The translations under genes were made by a program, and so were the position numbers. Below are positions 26,198 to 34,525 of a DNA stretch of 64,000 nt, piece by piece. The notes beneath the pieces were generated by a model that was not told the DNA's origin, made no database searches, and was given only the letters and a program-made list of their open reading frames with translations. Origin of the DNA: JAJDFU01 sp964641965 (GTDB lineage: Bacteria > Bacteroidota > Bacteroidia > Chitinophagales > Saprospiraceae); NCBI GenBank assembly GCA_964641965.1, contig CAZXLD010000001.1, forward strand, positions 158,129-222,128, in the 5' to 3' direction. How positions within the stretch are numbered: position 1 is the stretch's first letter; every line of letters begins with the position of its first letter.

Positions 26198-28194
26198 TGC
26201 TCATCAATCCAAATCCGGATTTCCACCCTGCGTTTTTTCACCTCGCTCGTTTTTTCTCGGAATTCCCCTACGCCTTTCATTTTTATGAAACTGACTTCCA
26301 GTTGGTGATCTCGCATATAATCGCCCACCTGATTGGCGCGATCTTCACTCAGTTTTTTGTTGTAAGAAACGGAACCCTGAGTGTCGGTATACCCATAAAT
26401 ATCCAGGCGTAGAATTTTACCGGAAGGAAGGCCTTCCATGAATTGGTTAAGCCGATCTTTTTGTTCGGTTCCCAGTTGGCTGGAGTTGAAGTCGAAATAG
26501 ACATTGTGCTGAAATTCCCTCCCCTGTGTTGGAGCAAAAGCAGTAGCTATGTCGTTGACCAGCTCTTCTGTATCGATGGTATCTTTAACTGCATCCAGAT
26601 CTGCTCCCAATGGGCGGAGAGCTACGGGTATGGCAAAAGCTGTTTTATTTTCGTGTTCCGGGATTAGGAAAAAATTTTGAAAGACGGCGTATCCTCTTTT
26701 CCAGGCTCGTATATCCAGGGTCCCATCCGCAGGTACGCATAGGAAGAAATGGCCGTTCTCATCAGAGATCACTGTTCGATCTTCTCCGATTTGGATTTTG
26801 GTGGATATCGGCTTTAGACTGACGGCATCGTATACTTTTCCTTGGACAAAAGTAATGGGTTCGCTTAATAGCGGCCCTGGCAGATCAAATTGGTAAATGT
26901 CCATGTTTCCCTCTCCCCCGGGACGATCCGAAGAAATAAAAGCAGTTTTATTATCTGCAGAAAGGAAAAACCCCAATTCGTGATGTGGGCTATTCACGGG
27001 GGCTCCCAGATTAATAGGAAGGGTCCATTGCGCATCGGGAGAAAACCAGCTGACAAAAATATCGCTTTCTCCATAGCCAGGATGACCAGTTGAACTAAAA
27101 AAAAGCGTCTTGCCGTCGTTTGAAATAAATGGGGCTTCTTCGTCGCCTTCCGTATTGATTTGAGGGCCCATATTCTCAGGCTGTGACCAGGTCCCATCAT
27201 CGGTCAAGGTTGACCACCAGAGGTCGGCGCCGCCGTAGCCGCCTTCTCGGTAACTGGAAAAATAGAGTATGGAGCCATCACAACTGACAGCCGCTTGGCT
27301 ATCCCAGCTATCTGAATTCAGAATCTCTCCCAATGGTCCAAAATCTACAATTTCTCCTTGGTGCAGGTCTGCCCGCCATAGATCACAAGTACCTAGGATA
27401 TTGCTTCTACCACATGCGGTAAAATACATGTGCTGGCCATTGCGTACAAAAGTACCCATCCCCTCGTTAGAACTGGTATTTATGCCGCCCAGGACTTGCC
27501 GACCAGCCGCCCAGTTGTCTGCTTTTCTTTGGGCTACATATAAGTCTTCATCTTGTGTGGGGTCTTTTCGGCGCGTGAAATACATCCATTCTTTATCGTT
27601 ACTCAAAAAAGGGAAGTACTCGTCAGCAGGTGTATTAATGGGTTTGCCCAAGTGAGAAAGTGTTCCCCCTTGAGCCAGGAAGGTAGACTCTTTGGAAAAT
27701 TTACAAGCTTCTATCCGGATTGGAAGTTCTTTCTGGTAAGCAGAATCTAAAGATGCTTCCTGTTCGCCCTGAATACCAAATAAATAAGCCGGTAAGCTGA
27801 GTAAGCTGTCGTAGGTTAGAAAGCGTTGAAGGGCCAAGTCAAAATGAGCTGAGGTATAATGAGCAATCCCGGACTGAAAGTACAGGGTCCTGGAGTACAT
27901 GGAATCGGCTTCCAGCACAGCGTCCAATTGTCTAGCAGCTTCTTCAAATTCCTGAACCAATAACAAGCTTAACCCAAGGCTCCTACGTGCAGAACTGAAT
28001 CCGGGGCTGGTTCGTACCGCCTGGCGGAAGAAACGAATTGCCTTTTCTGTTTCACCGGCGAGCAGAGCCTGTTCGCCATTTCGGTAATTACTCACTGCGG
28101 TAGGATCGGCTTGTCCAGCTACCAGAATGGGCAACATTGCAAGGAAAGCTACCAAGAGAATTGCGGATCGTTGCCCGAGAGGAGTAGCGGCCAT
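26194..28194 (-). CDS. porE: PorE-like TPR / beta-propeller / OmpA protein
   Basis: A protein of about 666 residues from the start at 28194, which begins a signal peptide (MAATPLGQRSAILLVAFLAMLPILVAGQ); the frame extends to 28251. The order of parts is N-terminal TPR (about 30-140, EQALLAGETEKAIRFFRQAV), WD40/PD40 propeller blades with repeated FSSxxxxGYGxxDxW elements (SSTGHPGYGESDIFVS, SSYREGGYGGADLWWS), a carboxypeptidase-regulatory-like domain (VQGKVYDAVSLKPIS), and an OmpA domain (DIYGYTDTQGSVSYNKKLSEDRA). This is the architecture described for PorE of the type IX secretion system, but many Bacteroidota paralogues share it, so the symbol is provisional. Confidence 0.7.
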   Translation of the reverse strand: MAATPLGQRSAILLVAFLAMLPILVAGQADPTAVSNYRNGEQALLAGETEKAIRFFRQAVRTSPGFSSARRSLGLSLLLVQEFEEAARQLDAVLEADSMYSRTLYFQSGIAHYTSAHFDLALQRFLTYDSLLSLPAYLFGIQGEQEASLDSAYQKELPIRIEACKFSKESTFLAQGGTLSHLGKPINTPADEYFPFLSNDKEWMYFTRRKDPTQDEDLYVAQRKADNWAAGRQVLGGINTSSNEGMGTFVRNGQHMYFTACGRSNILGTCDLWRADLHQGEIVDFGPLGEILNSDSWDSQAAVSCDGSILYFSSYREGGYGGADLWWSTLTDDGTWSQPENMGPQINTEGDEEAPFISNDGKTLFFSSTGHPGYGESDIFVSWFSPDAQWTLPINLGAPVNSPHHELGFFLSADNKTAFISSDRPGGEGNMDIYQFDLPGPLLSEPITFVQGKVYDAVSLKPISTKIQIGEDRTVISDENGHFFLCVPADGTLDIRAWKRGYAVFQNFFLIPEHENKTAFAIPVALRPLGADLDAVKDTIDTEELVNDIATAFAPTQGREFQHNVYFDFNSSQLGTEQKDRLNQFMEGLPSGKILRLDIYGYTDTQGSVSYNKKLSEDRANQVGDYMRDHQLEVSFIKMKGVGEFREKTSEVKKRRVEIRIWIDEQ

Positions 28195-28283
28195 GGGTAG
28201 AACTATTTCGATAATGAACCGGGATTCGGCTTTACAGCCAAAAATATTCATTTTCAGGCATTACCAGCCTGGTTCATAGGGTA

Positions 28284-30203
28284 TCATTGCTTAATCAATC
28301 GATGGGATGCTTGCCATCCGTCGCCCCTGAATTGTAAAATGTAAGTACCGGATGGGAGGCCTTCAATGGATAGCGTACTTGTAGAAGCTTGGATGTGGTC
28401 CTCACGCACTTTTTTCCCCTCGAGGTCAAACCAAGTCAGAAACACAGGAGCCTGTAACAGCTGAATCTGGAGCCATTTGGAAGCAGGGCTTGGAAAAAGG
28501 ATAACTTCCTGTTGTTCAAGAGGAGTGGGGTCAAGGTCTGTGATTAATTGTTGTACCGAATTATTTGCCGATAAAATCCACTTTTCAGGATCCCAAATGA
28601 CTTCTTCTGCTTGAAAGGGAAGATCTACTGAGAAAGACTGTCCGGAAAAAGTGTGATTGAGTACAAGGATAGAATCTTGATTATCCCCGACCACCTGGAT
28701 CGGAATCGGCATTTCAAAAAAAGAAACGGATGGATGAGAGGTTGCCTGGTTCACGATCAAATCCACCCCTGCTTCAGTTGGTTCCCATAAGACTTCGTAG
28801 GAGGGATATCCTTCTCCGTAGAACCAATCATTAAAAAATTCGGTCAGGTCTAATCCACTTTCCTGCTCAAAATGTAGGACCAAATCTGTTGTACGAGCGT
28901 AGCCGTAGGCCAGGCTCGGATCAGAAAGATAATTTTGGATAGCCTGAAAAAAGGCTTCATCTCCCATTTTCCACCGTAGCATATGCAAAAGCATTCCTCC
29001 TTTTCTGTAGGAGAGTCTGCCGTTAAAAATTCGTCGGTGGTTAGTAGTGTCATTTACCCAAACCGACCCCCCTTCTTGGGCCGTAATGGATGCAAATTCC
29101 TCGTTCAGCCAACTTTGCCATGTCCTGTTGCCGAGCCCGTTTTGGTACGTCAAGCCGACGCAATAGGAGGCAAAACCTTCATTTAGCCAAATGTCTTCCC
29201 AACTTCCACAGGTAATCTTATTGCCAAACCATTGGTGAGCCAGTTCATGAGCAAGTAAAAGGTGGGACCAGCCTCCCATTGAACTCATAGTCTGGTGTTC
29301 CATACCGCCAGGAAAACCAAATTGGGCATGGCCATATTTTTCTTTTTCAAACGGGTAATTTCCAAATAACCGATTAAATAGCAGCACCATATCCACAATG
29401 TCAGGCGTGCGGTTGAAGGCTTCTTCAAATCGTTCTGGATACACATAGTTCAACACTTCCAAATCATTCCCATTTTCCATCGGAACCCAGTCCGAATAGA
29501 CACTATATTCGGTTACGGTTATGGAAATCAGATAATTGGTCACTGGATATCGATGTTTCCAATGATAGGTCTTTATACCCGCCTCCTCTGATTCTTTCAC
29601 GAGCAGGCCAAGGGAAGCCACCCGATAAGGCGCAGGAGTTTTTACAATTATATCGACCGAATCAATCTTATCGTCCAGGCTCATTTTGCCTGGCCACCAA
29701 TCGCGAGACCCGTAGGGTTCGGATAAGGTCCAGGTTATTGGAATGCCCGCATGTTGTCCAACTTCGAACGAACCAAAACCGGTTTTAGGAGGAGCGCCCT
29801 GGTAGGTAATGGATACCGAATCCACAGCTCCAGCCATTTTAACCTCTGGAAGCTCAATGAACAGCTGGTGGTCTTGCTTATTGTGCTCGAATGCAAGTGT
29901 ATCATTTTTGTATAAAACACGTGTCACTGTGAGGTCGCCATGGAGATCAAAGCCAATTTGCTTCAGCTGATTTTCTTTTACCGTAAAATAGGTGGTGACC
30001 GTGCCCGAAATAAAGCGTTCGCCAGGATTTACAGTCCATTCTAATCTGTGGTAATGGATATCATAATCGTCTGCGAAGGAAGAGGCGGCAAATTGCATCT
30101 TGCTTAAGGCGGCTTTTTGCTCGGCCTCTTGGATTACATCAAATCCTTGTCCTAATCCCTTTGCCAAGAAAAAGAAAAAAAGTATCCCTAAATAAAGTCT
30201 CAT
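28284..30203 (-). CDS. Secreted M1-family aminopeptidase with T9SS sorting domain
   Basis: A 639-residue protein. It has a signal peptide (MRLYLGILFFFFLAKGLGQ), an M1 N-terminal beta domain, the exopeptidase-type motif GFPGGMEHQTMSS, and the zinc site HELAH (H319, E320, H323) with the third ligand Glu342 in WLNEGFASY. The C-terminal about 80 residues form a T9SS type A sorting domain (ILFPSPASKWLQIQLL ... SGTYILQFRGDG). It should therefore be exported to the surface or medium and digest peptides from the N-terminus. Confidence 0.92.
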   Translation of the reverse strand: MRLYLGILFFFFLAKGLGQGFDVIQEAEQKAALSKMQFAASSFADDYDIHYHRLEWTVNPGERFISGTVTTYFTVKENQLKQIGFDLHGDLTVTRVLYKNDTLAFEHNKQDHQLFIELPEVKMAGAVDSVSITYQGAPPKTGFGSFEVGQHAGIPITWTLSEPYGSRDWWPGKMSLDDKIDSVDIIVKTPAPYRVASLGLLVKESEEAGIKTYHWKHRYPVTNYLISITVTEYSVYSDWVPMENGNDLEVLNYVYPERFEEAFNRTPDIVDMVLLFNRLFGNYPFEKEKYGHAQFGFPGGMEHQTMSSMGGWSHLLLAHELAHQWFGNKITCGSWEDIWLNEGFASYCVGLTYQNGLGNRTWQSWLNEEFASITAQEGGSVWVNDTTNHRRIFNGRLSYRKGGMLLHMLRWKMGDEAFFQAIQNYLSDPSLAYGYARTTDLVLHFEQESGLDLTEFFNDWFYGEGYPSYEVLWEPTEAGVDLIVNQATSHPSVSFFEMPIPIQVVGDNQDSILVLNHTFSGQSFSVDLPFQAEEVIWDPEKWILSANNSVQQLITDLDPTPLEQQEVILFPSPASKWLQIQLLQAPVFLTWFDLEGKKVREDHIQASTSTLSIEGLPSGTYILQFRGDGWQASHRLIKQ

Positions 30204-30314
30204 TTGCCTAGTCCGTGAATAGTTCCAATTTTAAGAACGATGAAAGTCCGGAAACAGATCATCGGAAAAATAAATAAGGCATGGAAGCGTAAAGTATCTT
30301 ACTTTTAATCCGAA

Positions 30315-30485
30315 TTTGGTCCGGGTATGGATATACCTGGATAAAAGGGAATCTCGTGTAATTCGGGAGCTGTACCCGCAGCTGTGAGCATCCAGCCCGT
30401 TTTGGGCAGCGCTGCATATAACAATCCACTGGATTTTATTCTGGGAAGGATATGCAGCGGGAGCAAGCCAGAAGACCTGCCAGGT
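30315..30485 (+). promoter_or_regulatory. Cobalamin (AdoCbl-type) riboswitch
   Basis: The leader contains the conserved core ATAAAAGGGAA (about 30341-30351), AGCTGTACCCGCAGCTGT and the B12 box AAGCCAGAAGACCTGCC (30465-30481), in the order and spacing seen in the E. coli btuB element. It would sense cobalamin and repress the downstream btuB operon. A TACTTTTA box at 30300-30307 is a plausible -7 element placing the RNA start at the aptamer's edge. The 488-bp gap between 30204 and 30691 holds this aptamer and its leader; no protein gene is credible there. Confidence 0.93.
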
Positions 30486-30691
30486 TCAATGTTTTCATCT
30501 TTGTTTTCGGGCCTTGCCGAATGGCAAGTACCGGTTCTGCCAAGGATCGGTATAAAGACAAGGTGAGCATAAGTCGATGTATCCTTGAGTGTGGAGGGGG
30601 GTACACCCATCCTAGCTTCAGATACACTGCTGTTTTCTCTGCCGAGAGGTAGAGGTGCTTGCCCTGCCTGGCCCCTATTGAATGGGGATCC
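30486..30691 (+). promoter_or_regulatory. Riboswitch expression platform / btuB leader
   Basis: About 206 nt separate the B12 box from the btuB start. Visible hairpins are CTTGCC-GAAT-GGCAAG (30513-30528) and CCCC-TATTGAAT-GGGG (30672-30687), the latter ending 4 nt before the ATG at 30692. No T-run terminator is seen, so control of translation initiation is more likely than termination. This is inference from structure spotting by eye. Confidence 0.4.
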
Positions 30692-32593
30692 ATGAAAAAT
30701 TGCTTTGGCACTTTTCTTATTGTTCTTTCGAATTTGGTTTTGCTGACTGGTCAGCAACTAGATACGACCCTTCTGCTACCGGATGTAGAAGTTCGCGCGG
30801 CAGTTCCAAACGCCGAAGTGCTGGGCCAATTTGTAGATCGACCGGATTCACTGGCCTTGATTGCCCCTTTATTACAGACGGTGGACCAGGTATTGAATGC
30901 AGCGGGACTATTATACATTAAAGATTATGGTCCTGGTCAATTGTCTTCGCCTGCTCAGGGCGGCGGTAGTGCAGCCCAGACGTCCATCGTATGGAATGGA
31001 ATCCCAATTCAGAGCCCTTTGCTCGGGCAATTGGACCTCAGTGTGTTGCGTGCCTCAGACCAATTATTCCTGACTGGACCAGGGGGCGGTCCAGCTCTTG
31101 GGAGTGGAGATTTGGCAGGAACATTGCATTTGGCCTCCCCTTTGCCTGTTGGAAATAACTTAACTGTTCGATTGGCCGGAAACGGTGGCAGCTTTAGTCG
31201 GTACGGAGCGGGTGCCAATGTAAAAGTTGCCCGACCAACATGGGCTAATAACACCCGCTTCTTCTTTCAGGATCAAGCCAATAACTTTCCATTTACTGAC
31301 CTCCGTGGAAGGGAGCAGCGTCAATCCCATGCACATTTCCAACAAGTCCATTTGCTTCAGGAAAATGCTTGGATGATCAATCGCAACAATAGGATTGAGG
31401 TCCGAGGGTGGTTTCAAAGTGCTGATCGGGAGATACCTCCGCTGTTGGGGCAACGTGAAAGTGAGGCTAAACAAAAAGATGATGCTTTCCGCTCCATGAT
31501 TGCTTGGTTTGGAACTATTGGTAATTGGAACTTTAAAGCCAAAACCGCTTATCTGCGCGAGCAAATTGAGTATAAGGACATCCTGTCACTAATCGATTCA
31601 AAGAGTAATTCCTGGAATAGCTGGACAGAAGCTACGGCTTCCCATCCAATTGGACGTAGAAACACCTTGGAATTTGGAGCCCGGGTGAGCTTGTTAGGGG
31701 CGGCATCCACCAACTTTGAAGAAGACCCAAGTGAAACTCGGCCGGCAGTATTCGTTTCCTGGCGTTATCAATCCCTAATGGATCGCTTGCGCATACAGTT
31801 TCAGCTCCGTCAGGAATGGAGAAATGGACAGAGAGCTCCCCTTTCACCTTATACGGGCCTTGAATGGCAGATCACAAAAGGATTATTCTTCAAAGCTTCC
31901 GGTACTTATGCCTATCGGCTGCCCACTTTCAACGATTTATACTGGTCGCCGGGGGGTAATCCAGATCTCGAGGCTGAACAGGGCTGGGCAGTCAATGGAG
32001 GACTCAGATGGATACGTCGGTGGGATCAATTTGTCCTTACGGCCCGTGGGAATGGATTTAGTCGTTGGGTTGACGATTGGATTATCTGGCTGCCCGATAG
32101 AGGTCTGATATGGACCCCGGAAAATATTCGGAAGGTTTGGAGTCGGGGGGTAAACCTTGGCCTTTCCGGAGGATTGGTTTGGTCAGGGGACTGGCAATTG
32201 CTGGCTACAGGGAGCTATGAATGGGTCCGATCGACCAATCAAGAGACCCAGCAGCGGAGGCAAGGTTCCATTGGTCGGCAACTCATTTATGTTCCTATCC
32301 ATCGGGGCAGACTTGGCGGAATGTTACGATGGAAAGGTGCATCCTTGGGCTATGCCCAATTGTGGATTGGAGAAGTGTTTGTGTTGGCCGACAATTCTTT
32401 GTCCTTGCCGGCTCTTAGCGTCGGAGAACTCACCTTGAGTTACAAGTGGAAAGCCGGAAATTTTGGCGGTAAAGCATTTATGCTGATCAATAATATCTGG
32501 AATGCCGAATATCAAGTGGTAGCTGGGCGGCCAATGCCGTTGCAATCCTTCCAGTTCGGCCTTCAATTTAATTTTCAAAAACATTTCAAATGA
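30692..32593 (+). CDS. btuB: TonB-dependent cobalamin receptor BtuB-like
   Basis: A 633-residue outer-membrane receptor. The ATG at 30692 begins a signal peptide (MKNCFGTFLIVLSNLVLLTGQ). A plug domain follows (about 30-160, GGGSAAQTSIVWNGIPIQSPLLGQLD), then a 22-strand-type barrel with the family block GTYAYRLPTFNDLYWSPGGNPDLEAEQGW and a C-terminus ending FQFGLQFNFQKHF. There is no CarboxypepD-like extension. The substrate call rests on the upstream cobalamin riboswitch and on the BtuG-like gene in the same operon. Its stop overlaps the next start (ATGA). Confidence 0.9.
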   Translation: MKNCFGTFLIVLSNLVLLTGQQLDTTLLLPDVEVRAAVPNAEVLGQFVDRPDSLALIAPLLQTVDQVLNAAGLLYIKDYGPGQLSSPAQGGGSAAQTSIVWNGIPIQSPLLGQLDLSVLRASDQLFLTGPGGGPALGSGDLAGTLHLASPLPVGNNLTVRLAGNGGSFSRYGAGANVKVARPTWANNTRFFFQDQANNFPFTDLRGREQRQSHAHFQQVHLLQENAWMINRNNRIEVRGWFQSADREIPPLLGQRESEAKQKDDAFRSMIAWFGTIGNWNFKAKTAYLREQIEYKDILSLIDSKSNSWNSWTEATASHPIGRRNTLEFGARVSLLGAASTNFEEDPSETRPAVFVSWRYQSLMDRLRIQFQLRQEWRNGQRAPLSPYTGLEWQITKGLFFKASGTYAYRLPTFNDLYWSPGGNPDLEAEQGWAVNGGLRWIRRWDQFVLTARGNGFSRWVDDWIIWLPDRGLIWTPENIRKVWSRGVNLGLSGGLVWSGDWQLLATGSYEWVRSTNQETQQRRQGSIGRQLIYVPIHRGRLGGMLRWKGASLGYAQLWIGEVFVLADNSLSLPALSVGELTLSYKWKAGNFGGKAFMLINNIWNAEYQVVAGRPMPLQSFQFGLQFNFQKHFK

Positions 32594-33549
32594 AAAATAT
32601 TTACCTCGTTTTACTGGTACTTTTTTGCTTCAGCCTGACTGTTCGGGCTCAGGATACGTTGACCTTTGAAGATTTTGGTCTTGAATTGGATACCTTTATC
32701 GACCCGGTCAATATCGACAGCGGCCTGCTATCAAAAGGTTTTTTCTTGCCAACCACAACCTCGGTATTTGGTGAGTTTGAATTTTGGGGAAGCGGTTGGA
32801 CTGTTTCCACCATGCGAGATACGGTAACTCCCGGATTTGAAAACCAATACAGTGCCAGACCTGGAAGTGGAGCAGACGGTTCTATGACCTTCGGATTAGT
32901 ATTTTCACAGGGCCTCATTCAAGGGCCTACCGGTAGTCAGTTTAACCCCCAATCAGTGCGGGTGGCTACAAATACCTATGGCTATTTGAGTATGTTGGAG
33001 GGGGATTCATTCAATCCGGACGGGTTTGGTGGAGCAAGTGGAGATGTACCGGATTTCTATCGCGTTATTTTTCGCAAATATCTGGACGGTGTCTTGACTA
33101 CGGATAGTGTCGAATTCTTTCTGGCCGATTATCGATTTGAAGATAATAGCCTGGATACGATCCTTGCCGATTGGCAATCTGTAGATCTTTCTAGCCTGGG
33201 GGCGGCAGATAGCCTCTTGATCGAGTTGGATTCCCGTGACAAGGGTACCACGACTCCTTTTTATGTATGCATAGATAATTTCGTTTTTGATGGAGTAGTC
33301 AGTGGAGTAAGAAGGGTAGAAGGAGAAGAGTTGGAATTATTTCCCAACCCGGCATTCGATCAGATCCAGGTTCAAGTTCCGTCCATAGGTTGGCTAACCC
33401 TTTGGGACCTGAACGGAAAAAGACTGGTAGAGCAACGGGTTAATCCTGGGCTAAACCCTTTGAATGTTGAAGATGTACAGTCTGGCATTTACCTGCTTCG
33501 CTGGACCAATGGGGAGCGTATTCAAACAGCGAAAGTTATTATTCGATGA
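32590..33549 (+). CDS. DUF4465-like T9SS-exported protein of the B12 operon
   Basis: A 319-residue protein. After a signal peptide (MKNIYLVLLVLFCFSLTVRAQ) comes a DUF4465-like beta domain (TLTFEDFGLELDTFID, FEFWGSGWTVS, ATNTYGYLSMLEGD, FCVDN-like YVCIDNFVFDGV). The last 75 residues are a T9SS type A sorting domain (LELFPNPAFDQIQVQVP ... SGIYLLRWTNGE). DUF4465 proteins recur beside btuB in Bacteroidota, which suggests surface cobamide capture; direct binding is not shown here. It overlaps btuB and the following gene by 4 bp each, a sign of translational coupling. Confidence 0.8.
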   Translation: MKNIYLVLLVLFCFSLTVRAQDTLTFEDFGLELDTFIDPVNIDSGLLSKGFFLPTTTSVFGEFEFWGSGWTVSTMRDTVTPGFENQYSARPGSGADGSMTFGLVFSQGLIQGPTGSQFNPQSVRVATNTYGYLSMLEGDSFNPDGFGGASGDVPDFYRVIFRKYLDGVLTTDSVEFFLADYRFEDNSLDTILADWQSVDLSSLGAADSLLIELDSRDKGTTTPFYVCIDNFVFDGVVSGVRRVEGEELELFPNPAFDQIQVQVPSIGWLTLWDLNGKRLVEQRVNPGLNPLNVEDVQSGIYLLRWTNGERIQTAKVIIR

Positions 33550-34514
33550 GGGCCAAGTATTTGGTGCTTATCCTGATGGTAAACCCGTTCCTGTTACAGG
33601 GGCAATTTCCTCCGGGGGCGGGTTTACCTGGGTCTACCGCCTTGGCTGCCGATAGCTCCCTATTCATTGCCTGGGCCACAACCGGTGTACTTGACCGAGG
33701 TTTCCAGCAAATTTCTGATACTACCTTTGGGAAGGCCGAAGCAGGGTCTATCCAGAATGCTTACGGTACTCCTGATTTTCAGATAGTGAGTTTGGGAGAT
33801 GGAGGAAGTATTACCCTTATTTTTGATCCTCCTATTCGAGATGGCGAAGGCTTTGATTTTGCTGTGTTCGAAAACGGATTTCAATCCGGTGAATTGTATT
33901 TTTTGGAATTGGGATTTGTTGAGGTAAGTTCGGATGGACTGGAATTTGTCCGGTTTCCAGCCCAATCCCTTACAGATACCACACAAGGGAATGATCCATT
34001 TGGGTTACTTGATCCTGCATTAATTGATCAATTGGCCGGAAAGTACGAGGCGGGATTTGGTACCCCCTTTGATCTGGCTTTACTAGATGATAGGGAGATC
34101 CTGGATAAGGAGTCTGTAACACACGTCCGTATTGTAGATGTAGTGGGAACATTAGATACAGCATTCGCTCAGCGAGATAGTAAGGGGAGAAGAATCCTGG
34201 ACCCATGGCCTACTCCATTTCCGTCTTCCGGATTCGATCTGGATGCGGTGGGTGTAATTCATCAAGGAATCTCCACCACAATCAGGCAACCTTCCGGGAC
34301 ACAGGTTAAGTTGTACCCCAATCCAGTGCAAAGTGGTAATCTTGTATACCTGGAAGGGTGCGAAAGAAAATTTATCCGGGTATTTAATGCAACGGGTAGG
34401 GTTGTATGGGCAGGAACCTATGCCAATGGTTTAACTACTTTGGGATGGGGAACAGGGCTTTTTTTTATTGAAACTTCTCCTGGTATCCATGCCAGGGTAT
34501 TTGTTCTTCCATAA
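33546..34514 (+). CDS. Uncharacterised T9SS-exported protein of the B12 operon
   Basis: A 322-residue protein with signal peptide (MRAKYLVLILMVNPFLLQGQ). Residues about 25-240 form a beta-rich domain with the pattern SLGDGGSITLIFDPPI, DFAVFENGF, FLELGFVEVSSDGLEFVRFP and GFDLDAVGVIHQ. This resembles the cell-surface proteins that often accompany BtuB but have no assigned role. The C-terminus is a T9SS-type sorting domain (VKLYPNPVQSGNLVYLEG). It overlaps the preceding gene by 4 bp and precedes the BtuG-like gene by 11 bp, so it is an integral part of the cobalamin operon. Confidence 0.75.
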   Translation: MRAKYLVLILMVNPFLLQGQFPPGAGLPGSTALAADSSLFIAWATTGVLDRGFQQISDTTFGKAEAGSIQNAYGTPDFQIVSLGDGGSITLIFDPPIRDGEGFDFAVFENGFQSGELYFLELGFVEVSSDGLEFVRFPAQSLTDTTQGNDPFGLLDPALIDQLAGKYEAGFGTPFDLALLDDREILDKESVTHVRIVDVVGTLDTAFAQRDSKGRRILDPWPTPFPSSGFDLDAVGVIHQGISTTIRQPSGTQVKLYPNPVQSGNLVYLEGCERKFIRVFNATGRVVWAGTYANGLTTLGWGTGLFFIETSPGIHARVFVLP

Positions 34515-34525
34515 TCAATTGGAGT

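Noticed and set aside
30305..30757. A 150-codon open frame on the minus strand opposite the btuB leader
   Set aside because: It lies antisense to a well-supported cobalamin riboswitch, and its composition shows no protein-family resemblance.
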